Part shown: positions 1-6,689 of the stretch, in pieces | Layout: each line of letters begins with the position of its first letter | How positions within the stretch are numbered: the first letter of the stretch is position 1 | From: Stenotrophomonas rhizophila | Lineage (GTDB): Bacteria; Pseudomonadota; Gammaproteobacteria; Xanthomonadales; Xanthomonadaceae | Length of the DNA stretch: 64,000 nucleotides | NCBI RefSeq assembly: GCF_007667275.1 | Contig: NZ_VDQT01000002.1 | Coordinates: 985,117-1,049,116, forward strand | Direction: 5' to 3' | Made by a program: the position numbers and the translations under genes | Notes under the pieces: generated by a model | What the model was told of the DNA's origin: nothing | The model's database searches: none | Seen by the model: only the letters and a program-made list of their open reading frames with translations

Positions 1-911
1 ACGAATGCACGCTTGGCCAGGTACAACACGTTCCCGATCAGCCCGGCATCCTGGGCCTTGCGCAGCGCGGTGTTCTCCGCGTACAGCGAGGTGATGTGGT
101 TGTCGCGCTGCTGGAGCAGATCGCGGATGTGAGCTACGTCCGCACAGTCCAGCCGATGTCCATCCATTATGCGGTCGGGTAGCTGGCGTTTGACGTACAG
201 CGTCGTGTGGCGGTCGGCAGGCTCTGACGGCGGCCGTTGTCGGCTGTAGAAATAGAGCGCAATCGAGCGCCGGGTCAGTCCGATCTCGGTCGGTGGCAGC
301 TGGATGGCGTTGAAGCCGTGCCACGAGCGCTCAGATGTCTCGAACAGGACGCCCCGATTGAACGTGGGGGTGATGGAAACGTCAGGACATGCTGACGCAT
401 GAGGGTCCCGGAAAAGTTCGAAGCAACCGCCCCACTGGGGCTCCCACGAGGGATTGAGGTAGATCAGCAGGTTCAGCCGGCGGTGCCAGCGCTCGCTGGG
501 GTGGTAGTTGAAGTCGACATGGGGATCCAGGCTCACACCGTTGTGGCTCTCATGGGTGCCGCCTCCCAGGTACCAGGGATCGTAGAGCAAGCCGGAAATG
601 CCCGTGACCTGCGACAGCCATTGCAGAAACTCAGGCGACTTGATGGCGGCATCGAGCTGCTCGTACGCGGGACCCAGGCCTTTCACCCTTTCCATCGTGG
701 ACTTGCCGCCGGGCTGGCCGTCGTCGCCCATTCGATTGCCTTGCTCGAACGCCGGGAATTCTGCTTGAAGGCGCGCTATGAATGCTGGCGCAAAAAACTG
801 TTCGATCACCAGGTTGGGGAAAGGTTTGGCGGATCGAAAGCGCGTCGATAGCGTTCGTACATCCCGAAGAAGATTCGGATTCAGGATGGAACCAAGGTCG
901 TGATTCTGCAT
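1..911 (-). CDS. 2OG-Fe(II) oxygenase family protein (partial, runs off left edge)
   Basis: An open minus-strand frame without a stop runs from the ATG at 911 to the window edge (303 codons seen). The translation has the prolyl-4-hydroxylase-like fold signature: an HxD pair (H131-V-D133 in DPHVDFNYHP), a distal iron-ligand histidine (RSWHGF, H198) and an Arg for 2-oxoglutarate (TRRSIALYFY, about R214/R215). The first 40 residues (AKPFPNLVIEQFF) are typical of these enzymes. After about residue 245 comes a coiled-coil-like stretch (RDLLQQRDNHITSLYAENTA), so the protein probably continues into another domain outside the window. Proteins of this kind often sit in surface-polysaccharide clusters. 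The substrate is unknown. The frame stays open upstream to a stop at 978-980, so the start is uncertain. Confidence 0.8.
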   Translation of the reverse strand, partial: MQNHDLGSILNPNLLRDVRTLSTRFRSAKPFPNLVIEQFFAPAFIARLQAEFPAFEQGNRMGDDGQPGGKSTMERVKGLGPAYEQLDAAIKSPEFLQWLSQVTGISGLLYDPWYLGGGTHESHNGVSLDPHVDFNYHPSERWHRRLNLLIYLNPSWEPQWGGCFELFRDPHASACPDVSITPTFNRGVLFETSERSWHGFNAIQLPPTEIGLTRRSIALYFYSRQRPPSEPADRHTTLYVKRQLPDRIMDGHRLDCADVAHIRDLLQQRDNHITSLYAENTALRKAQDAGLIGNVLYLAKRAF

Positions 912-1001
912 ATGTCCCAGGTGCGGCAACGCACACCTGCCTCCACGAGTTGCGTTGGTCGCAATGGTACGGACCACTTAACTGCGTATCCCCAAACCCA
1001 A

Positions 1002-1025
1002 GCGGACCGACGGTGGTCGGTCCGC
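1002..1025. other. Perfect 10-bp inverted repeat
   Basis: GCGGACCGAC and its exact complement flank a 4-nt loop. It lies in the gene-free stretch between the oxygenase start (911) and the integrase fragment (1120). There is no T-run on either side, so an intrinsic terminator is not clearly supported. It could be a leftover of the prophage boundary or a protein-binding site. I see no gene between 912 and 1119. Confidence 0.5.
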
Positions 1026-1119
1026 AAATGGTCGGGAAAATGGCGTTGGCAGCCCCTTACAGTGCAGAACGTGCAACGTACGTGCAGGTTGCCTCGGCTG
1101 TCGTAGTCGGCTGGCACCA

Positions 1120-1338
1120 TCAGAGATCCTTGCGTGGCGGTTTCACGAGCGGTACTTCGTGGTCGTACCGCTGACGCATGGCTTCGGTCCGGTGACCGCC
1201 GGCGGCCTTGTTCTCGCTGTCGGTGATGCCCCGATGCTTCAGGCCGTGCAGCGAAAACCGCTCGCTCTCATCGATGACGCCAGCGCTGATCGCCTCGGTT
1301 ATTAGCCGCTGCCAGGCGGTATCGATCGAAGCAGTACT
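1120..1338 (-). pseudogene. Phage integrase C-terminal fragment
   Basis: A 72-codon minus-strand frame ends at the TGA at 1120-1122. It reads like the last part of a phage tyrosine recombinase: HGLKHRGITDS resembles the box II HxL(K/R) region, AAGGHR the GH motif, and RQRYDHEVPLVKP the catalytic tyrosine and tail. The frame is closed upstream by a TGA at 1339-1341, and the preceding sequence is tape-measure, not integrase. The N-terminal three quarters, with the DNA-binding domain and first catalytic Arg, are therefore deleted. It cannot be a functional integrase. Confidence 0.75.
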
Positions 1339-1790
1339 TCACGCGGATTGTTTGCCTGTCCGTCTGCAGCCACCATCTTTGCGATCTCTGTCGGTGGATA
1401 GGCCTTTGATGTCCTTCCCCATCTGCCCGAATGCCTCCCGGAGAATCGAAGTGCACAACTGTTTTGATGTCGGCCATCGCTGACTCGAATGCCATCGTGT
1501 CCTTCACCGGGCGAAGCTTTGGCTCAGTTTGCGGGACCGCGGCGCAACGGGCTCCACCTCACGGGTCAGGCCGTGCACGCCCCGCTGTGCCATCGGGTGA
1601 GCAGCTGCGGTCTCCTGGATCGCCTTCTGGTGCTGGCGGTACGCGCCTGATATCTCGTTGCGCAGCGTTGAGGCGGCGGAAAGCATCCTGCTGTTGTCGC
1701 AGGCTACCGGCCGATGCCTTGCTGCCATTGAGAACCTTGCGAAAGGGCGCGCCGGCCGAGTACTTGAGGGTGCACGTTGGCCCTGCTCAT
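1339..1790 (-). pseudogene. Phage tail tape measure protein fragment (P2 gpT-like)
   Basis: Pieces of a P2-type tape measure N-terminus can be read on the minus strand only by changing frame several times. They are APFRKVLNGSKASAGSLR, then AYRQHQKAIQETAA, then TMAFESAMADIKTVVHFDSP, then AFGQMGKDIKGLST, then EIAKMVAADGQANN. The FESAMADV..VVxFD and AAxGQA motifs are characteristic of this family. At least four frameshifts are needed. The large remainder of the usual 700-900 residue protein is gone, cut off at the junction with the integrase fragment. A possible start is the ATG at 1788-1790. Confidence 0.75.
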
Positions 1791-1812
1791 GGCGCAGCGC
1801 CGTCAAGGACAA

Positions 1813-1950
1813 TTAGACGTCGGGCTTCCCGGAAACGCCATTGAACACCGTCGCCACGAGCTGGCACAGGATGCACAGTGCCCACACTATCCCCAAGAGT
1901 ATTGGAGTAAGGATCAGCAGTGAAATGATGATGAAGATCACCATGCCCAT
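1813..1950 (-). CDS. Small one-helix membrane protein (45 aa), prophage-associated
   Basis: ATG at 1950 to TAA at 1813. Almost the whole protein is hydrophobic: MGMVIFIIISLLILTPILLG begins it, followed by a second apolar patch with two cysteines and a short polar tail (SGKPDV). It is the third of three consecutive tiny membrane ORFs lying between tail gene E' and the tape-measure fragment. No family is recognised. Its intact frame contrasts with the frameshifted phage genes on both sides. Coding status rests on the clean frame, the hydrophobic composition and the close packing with its neighbours. Confidence 0.5.
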   Translation of the reverse strand: MGMVIFIIISLLILTPILLGIVWALCILCQLVATVFNGVSGKPDV

Positions 1951-1971
1951 ATGTTGGCTTCTCCCGTTGTC

Positions 1972-2112
1972 CTACCGTTCCCGGTCCGCACGGGATTTTG
2001 GGTATCCCATGATTCTGTTCAAGATGCCGCCGGCGAGAAGGCCTACTGTAACGATGAGCCCTAAGCCGACAGCTAGCATCATCACGCCAACGACAGCCAA
2101 CAAGATTGACAT
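1972..2112 (-). CDS. Small one-helix membrane protein (46 aa), prophage-associated
   Basis: ATG at 2112 to TAG at 1972. The first 30 residues are strongly hydrophobic (MSILLAVVGVMMLAVGLGL, then a second Gly-rich apolar stretch), followed by a basic tail (RIMGYPKSRADRER). This suggests a single membrane span with the positive end in the cytoplasm. It lies 18 nt after the stop of the preceding small ORF and 21 nt before the next. Function unknown. Candidates for such phage proteins include holin- or exclusion-like membrane peptides, but nothing in the sequence decides this. Confidence 0.5.
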   Translation of the reverse strand: MSILLAVVGVMMLAVGLGLIVTVGLLAGGILNRIMGYPKSRADRER

Positions 2113-2130
2113 GATGATGTCCAGGCGCGT

Positions 2131-2298
2131 CTAGCCCCCAGTCTTGCGAGAAAGCAGCCGACGCAGCTTCCCCGCCTCGTCCGCAAGAATGTTCAGCACC
2201 ATAAAGAGAAAGCCGGTGCGCCACATCACGACCAGGAGGAAGGCGAGGACGACGTACAGAGCCAGCATGCCGATCAGCAGGGCGGAGAAATTGTTCAT
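2131..2298 (-). CDS. Small one-helix membrane protein (55 aa), prophage-associated
   Basis: ATG at 2298 to TAG at 2131, with its start overlapping the stop of the E' frame by 4 nt (ATGA). The first 35 residues form a hydrophobic span (LLIGMLALYVVLAFLLVVMW). An amphipathic, basic C-terminus follows (EAGKLRRLLSRKTGG). The translational coupling to E' suggests it belonged to the tail operon. It is the first of three such ORFs in a row. In the P2 reference order the tape measure gene follows E' directly, so the position is unusual. No family recognised. Confidence 0.55.
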   Translation of the reverse strand: MNNFSALLIGMLALYVVLAFLLVVMWRTGFLFMVLNILADEAGKLRRLLSRKTGG

Positions 2299-2485
2299 GG
2301 GAAGAATTTATCACCGCTGCTCAGTTCCACTTCGTCCCCCCGCGCACGCTCTCGCCACTCAATCAGTTCAATCAGGGACATCTGCGACAGCTCACTCAGG
2401 CTGAAAGCGAAGACTGTCGCAATGTCGGCTATGAACTCCTCTACGCAGACAGGGATTCCCGCTGCGACTTCGACAAGAAAAACCC
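2295..2485 (-). CDS. GpE family phage tail protein region (P2 E' extension frame)
   Basis: The -1 frame after gene E encodes IADIATVFAFSLSELSQMSL and then IEWRERAR, which match the short GpE/E' tail protein of P2-like phages (ADIAxIFHW..SEL..ME..EL..WR.KA). In P2 this segment is translated by a -1 frameshift from the end of E, as the E+E' product. Here it is in the -1 frame relative to the E reading frame and ends at the TGA at 2295-2297. A possible slip site is at 2477-2485. Because E upstream carries an extra base, the product is probably not made normally now. Confidence 0.6.
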
Positions 2486-2795
2486 GCCCACCTCGGTGGC
2501 GATGGTGACCAGGTCGGCAGGGTCCAGCTCCCACGTCAGCGGCCGTCAACGCTGGGCTGCTGACGCGCGGCACCAGCAGCGCCAGCGCGCTCACGTCCAT
2601 CTGCAGCAGGTCGGCCAGCTTGATGCCGTGCAATTCGCCGGCGTTCGGTCGGCGCAGGTGCAGGGTCGTGATGACCTGGTCGCCGCGTGAAATCGGCGCG
2701 TCCAGGACGATGTTGGAAAGTGGGGTATTCGTCACCTTCCCGGATGTCGTATCCAGCTCAGCGGACGTGTCGGTCGATTGGTTAGTCAGGTTCAC
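2441..2795 (-). pseudogene. Phage tail assembly protein (P2 gpE-like), frameshifted
   Basis: GTG at 2795 to TAG at 2441. The N-terminal two thirds (LSNIVLDAPISRGDQVITTL and GIKLADLLQMDVSALALLVP) and the end (LDPADLVTIATEVGGFFLS) match P2-type gpE. A single extra base in the GGG at about 2531-2535 throws the frame between TAADV and ELDPAD. Removing one G restores a protein of about 117 residues. The broken frame, by chance, continues into the E' frame. gpE acts as a tail assembly chaperone on the tape measure. Either the gene is mutated or this is a base-call error. Confidence 0.75.
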
Positions 2796-2827
2796 GGGTG
2801 TTCTTTGGTAATTGACGAGGGGCCAGC

Positions 2828-3324
2828 TCAATAGCCGATGGCGCGGCGCTGCCCAGCGAGCATATTCACTCCGTTGACTTTGAACACCATGCCGACCATG
2901 TCGATCTCGATCTCGGCACGACCGTTGACACTCAGCTTGTAGTAACTGGCGGCAGCCTTCACGGCGAACTCGGTGTCGTCGCCGACCTTGCCGGTACCGG
3001 GTCGATCTCGCTATGGCGGCCACGGATCACGACTTCGACGGCATCGGTCTCGCCGCTGTCCTCGCGCTGGCAGGCGTCGGCGAAGCGCAGCTGCACGCCG
3101 TTGTGGGCCACCGCGTCGTACTGGCGCAGCACTTCGCGCATCAGGCCGCCACACTTCCACTCGGCCTCGATCTTCTCTTGGCCCATGACGATGCTGATGG
3201 GGCCCGCCATGCCGGCGGCACGGTACTCCTCCATCTTGCGGGTCAGGGTGGGCAGCTTGAACTCTGGCGAATAGCGACATTGCGCAAGGTCATCCCGGAC
3301 CGCCTGGCCTGCGCGATGCTTCAC
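2828..3324 (-). pseudogene. Phage major tail tube protein (P2 gpFII-like), frameshifted and 5'-damaged
   Basis: The translation LPTLTRKMEEYRAAGM, then DACQREDSGETDAVEVVIRG, then EIEIDMVGMVFKVNGVN and RRAIGY, matches the P2-family contractile tail tube protein along almost its full length. A one-base deletion near 2994-2998 (after SEID-P) breaks the frame, and the true stop is the TGA at 2828-2830. The usual N-terminus (M.PRKLK..N.F..G..Y.G) is missing. The frame upstream of about 3265 does not resemble FII, so the 5' end has been replaced. The open frame extends from a GTG at 3324. Confidence 0.8.
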
Positions 3325-3408
3325 TCCAAATGGCCGCCCGGTGTCATCGCGCGTGAAGAGGGTAAATGCGATTTCTGCGGCGGTTGGGAGGACTGATTCC
3401 GTCGTGAG

Positions 3409-3433
3409 GCAGCCACGCAGGGCGTGGCTCTAC
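3409..3433. repeat. SMAG-type repeat (GTAG hairpin, minus orientation)
   Basis: On the minus strand this reads GTAG followed by AGCCACGC, CCT and GCGTGGCT, a GTAG-headed inverted repeat. Near-identical units recur at 50633-50657, 50679-50703 and 50732-50756. This is the hallmark of the SMAG REP family of Stenotrophomonas maltophilia. It lies between the prophage remnant and the epimerase gene. Confidence 0.85.
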
Positions 3434-3470
3434 TACACTTCGTGCATCCCGGTAGCTCCCGGGCGCTGAC

Positions 3471-4373
3471 ATGTGCTCTCCAGTGAAGATTCTCCTGACA
3501 GGAAGTTCTGGCCGGGTGGGTCGCGCCATCTTTGGCGCGTTGGCCTCCCGCCACGATGTGGTGGGCATCGACCGCAGTCCGTTTGCGACCACGCGTCACG
3601 TGGCAGATTTCACCGACACCCGCATTCTGTCCAAAGCGCTGCAGGGCGTGGATGCGGTCATCCACGCCGCCGCGCTGCATGCGCCGCACGTCGGGCTGTT
3701 CAGCGACAGCGAGTTCCAACGAATCAATGTGGAAGGCACCCGCACGTTGGCGATGCTGGCCCGCGATGCGGGGGTGGGGCGGCTGGTCTTTACCAGCACC
3801 ACCGCGCTGTACGGGCACGCGATCGTGCCCGGGCGGTGTACCTGGGTGGACGAGGACACGCCGCCGCTGCCGAAGACCGTTTACCACCGCTCCAAGCTCG
3901 CCGCCGAGCAGTGGCTGGAAGAGGCTGCGGGACCGGACCTGCAGGTGCGGGTGATCCGGATGTCGCGCTGCTTCCCGGAAACACCCGACCGCATGCTGCT
4001 GTACCGTCTGCACCGGGGCATCGACGTGCGCGATGTCGCCGACGCGCACGTCGCGGCGCTGGGCAACGGCGGCCCCGCGTTTCAGCGCTACCTTGCCAGT
4101 GGCTGGACGCCGTTCCAGCGCGAAGACTGCGACGCTCTGGTCAGCCGGCCGCGTGACGTGCTGGCCCTGCGCTGCCCTCAGTGGCTGGCCGAATACGACC
4201 GGCGCGGCTGGTCGCTGCCGGTAGTGGATCGGATCCATGATCCACGCGCGGCCAGCGTCGGGCTGCAGTGGCGCAGTTGGCGTGGACCCGAATCGATCCT
4301 GGCGCAGCTGGAGGCCGGCAGCATCGAAGTCCTGCCGGAGTCCGCACGCACGGACGACTGCACGATTGAATAG
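3471..4373 (+). CDS. NAD(P)-dependent epimerase/dehydratase (extended SDR)
   Basis: 300 residues. The Rossmann nucleotide-binding motif is at the N-terminus (KILLTGSSGRVGRAI, GxxGxxG form). An Asp ends the second strand (VVGIDRS), the catalytic Ser/Thr lies in VFTSTTALYG, and the YxxxK pair is in VYHRSK. The C-terminal third is divergent and does not reveal the substrate. Extended SDRs of this type convert sugar nucleotides or reduce small carbonyl compounds. The gene stands alone after the prophage remnant, with no sugar-nucleotide genes beside it. The start at 3471 is the furthest upstream ATG, and a GTG just before KILLTG is also possible. Confidence 0.8.
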   Translation: MCSPVKILLTGSSGRVGRAIFGALASRHDVVGIDRSPFATTRHVADFTDTRILSKALQGVDAVIHAAALHAPHVGLFSDSEFQRINVEGTRTLAMLARDAGVGRLVFTSTTALYGHAIVPGRCTWVDEDTPPLPKTVYHRSKLAAEQWLEEAAGPDLQVRVIRMSRCFPETPDRMLLYRLHRGIDVRDVADAHVAALGNGGPAFQRYLASGWTPFQREDCDALVSRPRDVLALRCPQWLAEYDRRGWSLPVVDRIHDPRAASVGLQWRSWRGPESILAQLEAGSIEVLPESARTDDCTIE

Positions 4374-4448
4374 GGACGCGCGTACACGCGGCCTGGGCGT
4401 CGCATGGCGCAGACTGGCCGCGTTTGCTTTCACTGCAGTGGAGTTGCC

Positions 4449-5117
4449 ATGAACCGTTTTGTGCTGATCGGCCTGGGCGCACTTGCGCTGGCCGCCTGCA
4501 AGCCCGCCCCGAGCGATCCGGCGACGCGTGCCGCTCCGGCTACGCCGACCAATGAATCGCCGGCGCCGGTTACGTCGCCCGCGGCGCCTGCCACCGGCGC
4601 GAAGGAGGGGCCGTCGTTCGACTGTGCCAAGGCCGCCAACGACGCCGAGAAGACGGTCTGCGGCGACGGCCGCCTATCCGCGCTGGATCGCGAACTTGCC
4701 GCCCTGTACCGCGCGGCGCAGACCGGGCCGGGCGAGCTGGATGTCGCAGCCGAACAGCGCGGTTGGATCAAGGGCCGCGACGCCTGCTGGCAGGCGGTGG
4801 ATGCCAATCGCTGCCTGCTGGAGTCCTACCAGACCCGCATCGTCGAGCTGCGCCTGGCGTCGCCGTCGGCACCCGCCGCGAAGGCGGTGCAGTATGCCTG
4901 CGACGACGCCAGCAAGCCGCTTTCCGTGGTGTTCTACAACGCGTTGGACCCGCAGGTGGCGGTCATCCGCTTGGGGCGCGACCAGGCCATCGCCTTTGCC
5001 GCACCCTCGGCCAGCGGCGCCCGGTATACGCGCGAAGGGGTGGAGTTCTGGGAACACCAGGGCGAAGCCACGCTGGACTTCTATGGCACGCGCCTGAGCT
5101 GCAGGATCGGCGGATGA
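4449..5117 (+). CDS. Lipoprotein with LprI-like and MliC-like lysozyme-inhibitor domains
   Basis: 222 residues. The start at 4449 gives a clean lipoprotein signal (MNRFVLIGLGALALAACK, lipobox LAAC). A Pro/Ala-rich linker leads to an LprI/DUF1311 segment (SFDCAKAANDAEKTVCGD, then cysteine-containing RDACWQAV). The C-terminal 75 residues fit the MliC/PliC fold: QYACDD, SASGARYTREGVEFW and a final Cys in LSCRIGG. MliC proteins inhibit C-type lysozymes through the SASGARY loop, and LprI proteins are also reported as lysozyme inhibitors. The likely role is periplasmic protection against host or rival lysozyme. It ends at a strong hairpin shared with the convergent gene. Confidence 0.8.
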   Translation: MNRFVLIGLGALALAACKPAPSDPATRAAPATPTNESPAPVTSPAAPATGAKEGPSFDCAKAANDAEKTVCGDGRLSALDRELAALYRAAQTGPGELDVAAEQRGWIKGRDACWQAVDANRCLLESYQTRIVELRLASPSAPAAKAVQYACDDASKPLSVVFYNALDPQVAVIRLGRDQAIAFAAPSASGARYTREGVEFWEHQGEATLDFYGTRLSCRIGG

Positions 5118-5120
5118 ACA

Positions 5121-5150
5121 ACCGGCGCCGGCCCGGGGGCCGGCGCCGGT
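5121..5150. terminator. Bidirectional hairpin between convergent genes
   Basis: A perfect 12-bp GC stem (ACCGGCGCCGGC and complement) with a 6-nt loop fills the 38-nt gap between the lipoprotein gene and the DUF3011-like gene. It has no T-tract. Confidence 0.65.
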
Positions 5151-5155
5151 GGTGG

Positions 5156-5818
5156 TCAGCGTACGCGGCGGTAGCGGACCTCGTTCTGGCGGTCGCCTAC
5201 TTCGGTGGTGACGAAGCCATCGCGGCTCTGGTTGATGTCGAACACGCTGTTGCCCACGTTGAGCTGGCCGCCGTTGACCCAGCCGGACAGATTCTGCCCG
5301 CGCGCCTGCGCCGACATGCGGCCGTCGGCGTCGATGCGCATGCGGATGTCGGTGTTGTACATCGGGTTGTAACCTTCGAACTCGCCGATCATCCAGTTGG
5401 GCACGTACGAGGTATGGCGCGCGCCCTGGTAGTTGTCATCGTCGTAGCGCTCATCCTGTTTGTTGGCGTTGTGCACCAGCGCGCCCAGGATGGCAGCCCC
5501 GACCAGCACGCCGGCCGCCACCTTGGCGTCGTGGTTGTCGTCATCGCGGTCATGATGGCGGTCGTCGCCGCGCACGCGGAACGAGGCGCGGCAGCCGTCG
5601 TCGACCCACACGTTGCGGCGGTCGTAGTCCCAGCTGCGGCCTTGGCGGCAATCGGCGCCGGACAGCTTGCGGTCCAGGGTGACGTAGCCGGCGTAGGGGA
5701 GGGCACAGGACTGGTAACGGTTGTCCCGGCTTTCGCAGGTGACGAAGTCATCGGCGCGGGCGTCGGCCAGCGAGGCCAGCAGCAACAACGGGGTGCCCAG
5801 CAGTATTCGGGTCTGCAT
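5156..5818 (-). CDS. DUF3011-like secreted protein
   Basis: 220 residues from the ATG at 5818, which has GGAAG seven bases upstream. The signal peptide is MQTRILLGTPLLLLASLADARA. The mature N-terminus (TCESRDNRYQSCALP, CRQGRSWDYDRRNVWVDDGC) contains the paired-cysteine repeat of DUF3011 proteins. An Asp/His-rich stretch (DDRHHDRDDDNHD) precedes a Gly/Ala-rich hydrophobic segment that resembles a glycine zipper (VAAGVLVGAAILGALVH). The C-terminal 85 residues look beta-rich. Probably exported to the periplasm or outer membrane. The function is unknown, and the His/Asp cluster could bind metal. Confidence 0.75.
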   Translation of the reverse strand: MQTRILLGTPLLLLASLADARADDFVTCESRDNRYQSCALPYAGYVTLDRKLSGADCRQGRSWDYDRRNVWVDDGCRASFRVRGDDRHHDRDDDNHDAKVAAGVLVGAAILGALVHNANKQDERYDDDNYQGARHTSYVPNWMIGEFEGYNPMYNTDIRMRIDADGRMSAQARGQNLSGWVNGGQLNVGNSVFDINQSRDGFVTTEVGDRQNEVRYRRVR

Positions 5819-5951
5819 GTTTCGGCTTCCAGTCAGGGAGTGGGGCCACGGCGCGACCCCGTCCGGCGAACGATGCGCAGACTTGGATGAAATCCGCATG
5901 AAAGGGTAGGCTTTCTCCGCGCCAGGCGGGCGCATATGCGGAATGGCCTTC

Positions 5952-6278
5952 ATGCGTATACGACAGGGACTACTGGGGCTGTTGCTGCTGGCGAGCGTAT
6001 GCGCCGGCCAGGCTGAAGCAGGGAATACACCGTGCTCGGGAAAGAAGGGAGGCGTCTCCCACTGTGCCGGTGGATCTTTTGTCTGCAACGACGGCTCTAT
6101 CAGTGCGTCGAAGAAGGTATGCACGGTCGGCGGCGGCGCGCGGGTGGCGCCGGCAACAGCGGTGCCGGTGAGCTCCGGAAATTGCCCTTGCAGCAGCGGT
6201 AATCTGTGCACGGGGCCACGCGGGGGTCGCTACTGCCTCACACCTGCGGGCAACAAGAGCTACAAGCCGCGTAACTGA
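5952..6278 (+). CDS. Small secreted YdcA-like protein with basic C-terminal motif
   Basis: 108 residues from the ATG at 5952 (GGA 9 nt upstream). An ATG at 5943 would add three residues. After a signal peptide (GLLGLLLLASVCAGQAEA) comes PCSGKKGGVSHCAGG then FVCNDGSISASKKVC, closely resembling the entire mature E. coli YdcA. A Ser/Ala/Val linker leads to a second part, CTGPRGGRYCLTPAGNKSY, similar to the GPRGG.Y..T..G.K.Y adaptor motif found at protein ends in diverse bacteria and viruses. Four cysteines in the first part suggest disulfides. Function unknown. Confidence 0.7.
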   Translation: MRIRQGLLGLLLLASVCAGQAEAGNTPCSGKKGGVSHCAGGSFVCNDGSISASKKVCTVGGGARVAPATAVPVSSGNCPCSSGNLCTGPRGGRYCLTPAGNKSYKPRN

Positions 6279-6287
6279 TGCCTGGCC

Positions 6288-6689
6288 TCATGCTGCGCGG
6301 TCGACGTCGTGGTCGCCGAAGCAGGCGCGGATGGCGTCCAGCAGTTCGCTCATCGAATAGGGCTTGGGCAGGAAGTGGATGCCCGGGGCCAGCTGCGGGG
6401 TGACCCGGTCCGGCTGCAGGCCGGAGGTGACCAGCACGGGCAGGCTGGGGAACTGCTGGCGAATGCGCTGGGCGGCGTCGATGCCGCTCAGCCCGCCCAG
6501 GCAGACGTCGGTGAAGACCAGGTCGAAGCGCTCGCCGGCCTGCAGGAGGCCAAGCGCGGCTTCGGCCGAGCTGACGGCGGCAACTTCGCAGGCCTGGCTT
6601 TCCAGGGTGAGGCGGCTCAGCTCACGGGTGTCTTCGGTATCTTCGATCAACAGCACGCGCGGTTCGACGTGGCGCTTGGACAACAGCAT
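6288..6689 (-). CDS. Single-domain response regulator
   Basis: 133 residues consisting only of a CheY-like receiver. The acidic pair is E16/D17 (LLIEDTED), the phospho-acceptor is D61 (VFTDVCLGG), the Ser/Thr switch lies in LVTSGL, and the conserved Lys is in FLPKPYS. No output domain and no histidine kinase gene lie nearby. It is an orphan receiver, probably acting by protein-protein contact or as a phosphate sink for a distant hybrid kinase. It converges on the YdcA-like gene with only 9 nt between them. Confidence 0.85.
   Translation of the reverse strand: MLLSKRHVEPRVLLIEDTEDTRELSRLTLESQACEVAAVSSAEAALGLLQAGERFDLVFTDVCLGGLSGIDAAQRIRQQFPSLPVLVTSGLQPDRVTPQLAPGIHFLPKPYSMSELLDAIRACFGDHDVDRAA

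Larger units (their letters stand above)
1120..3324 (-). mobile_element. Degraded P2-like prophage remnant
   Basis: The minus strand carries, in P2 late-gene order, tail tube FII, tail assembly E with E', part of tape measure T, and then the C-terminal end of a tyrosine integrase. FII, E and T each contain frameshifts, and T runs directly into the integrase fragment near 1338. Everything between them in an intact phage (rest of T, U, D, attachment region, N-terminal integrase) is missing. Three small membrane ORFs sit between E' and T. No capsid, lysis, replication or repressor genes remain, so the element is dead. I could not identify a flanking direct repeat that would mark attL/attR. Confidence 0.8.

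Noticed and set aside
912..1119. A tRNA or tmRNA end as the prophage insertion site
   Set aside because: I could not fold any tRNA-like cloverleaf or find a CCA end here or at 3300-3410.
3290..3396. Plus-strand frame ending in a CDFCGGWED-like pair of cysteines
   Set aside because: Too short and without a start of its own. It looks vaguely like a zinc knuckle (as in phage Ogr) but lacks the other cysteines and sits partly antisense to the FII remnant.
3265..3400. Minus-strand open frame continuing upstream of the FII remnant (AAEIAFTLFTRDDTGRPFGV)
   Set aside because: Reads plausibly but has no start before the SMAG repeat and no recognisable match to the P2 gene expected there (tail sheath FI). 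Left unassigned.
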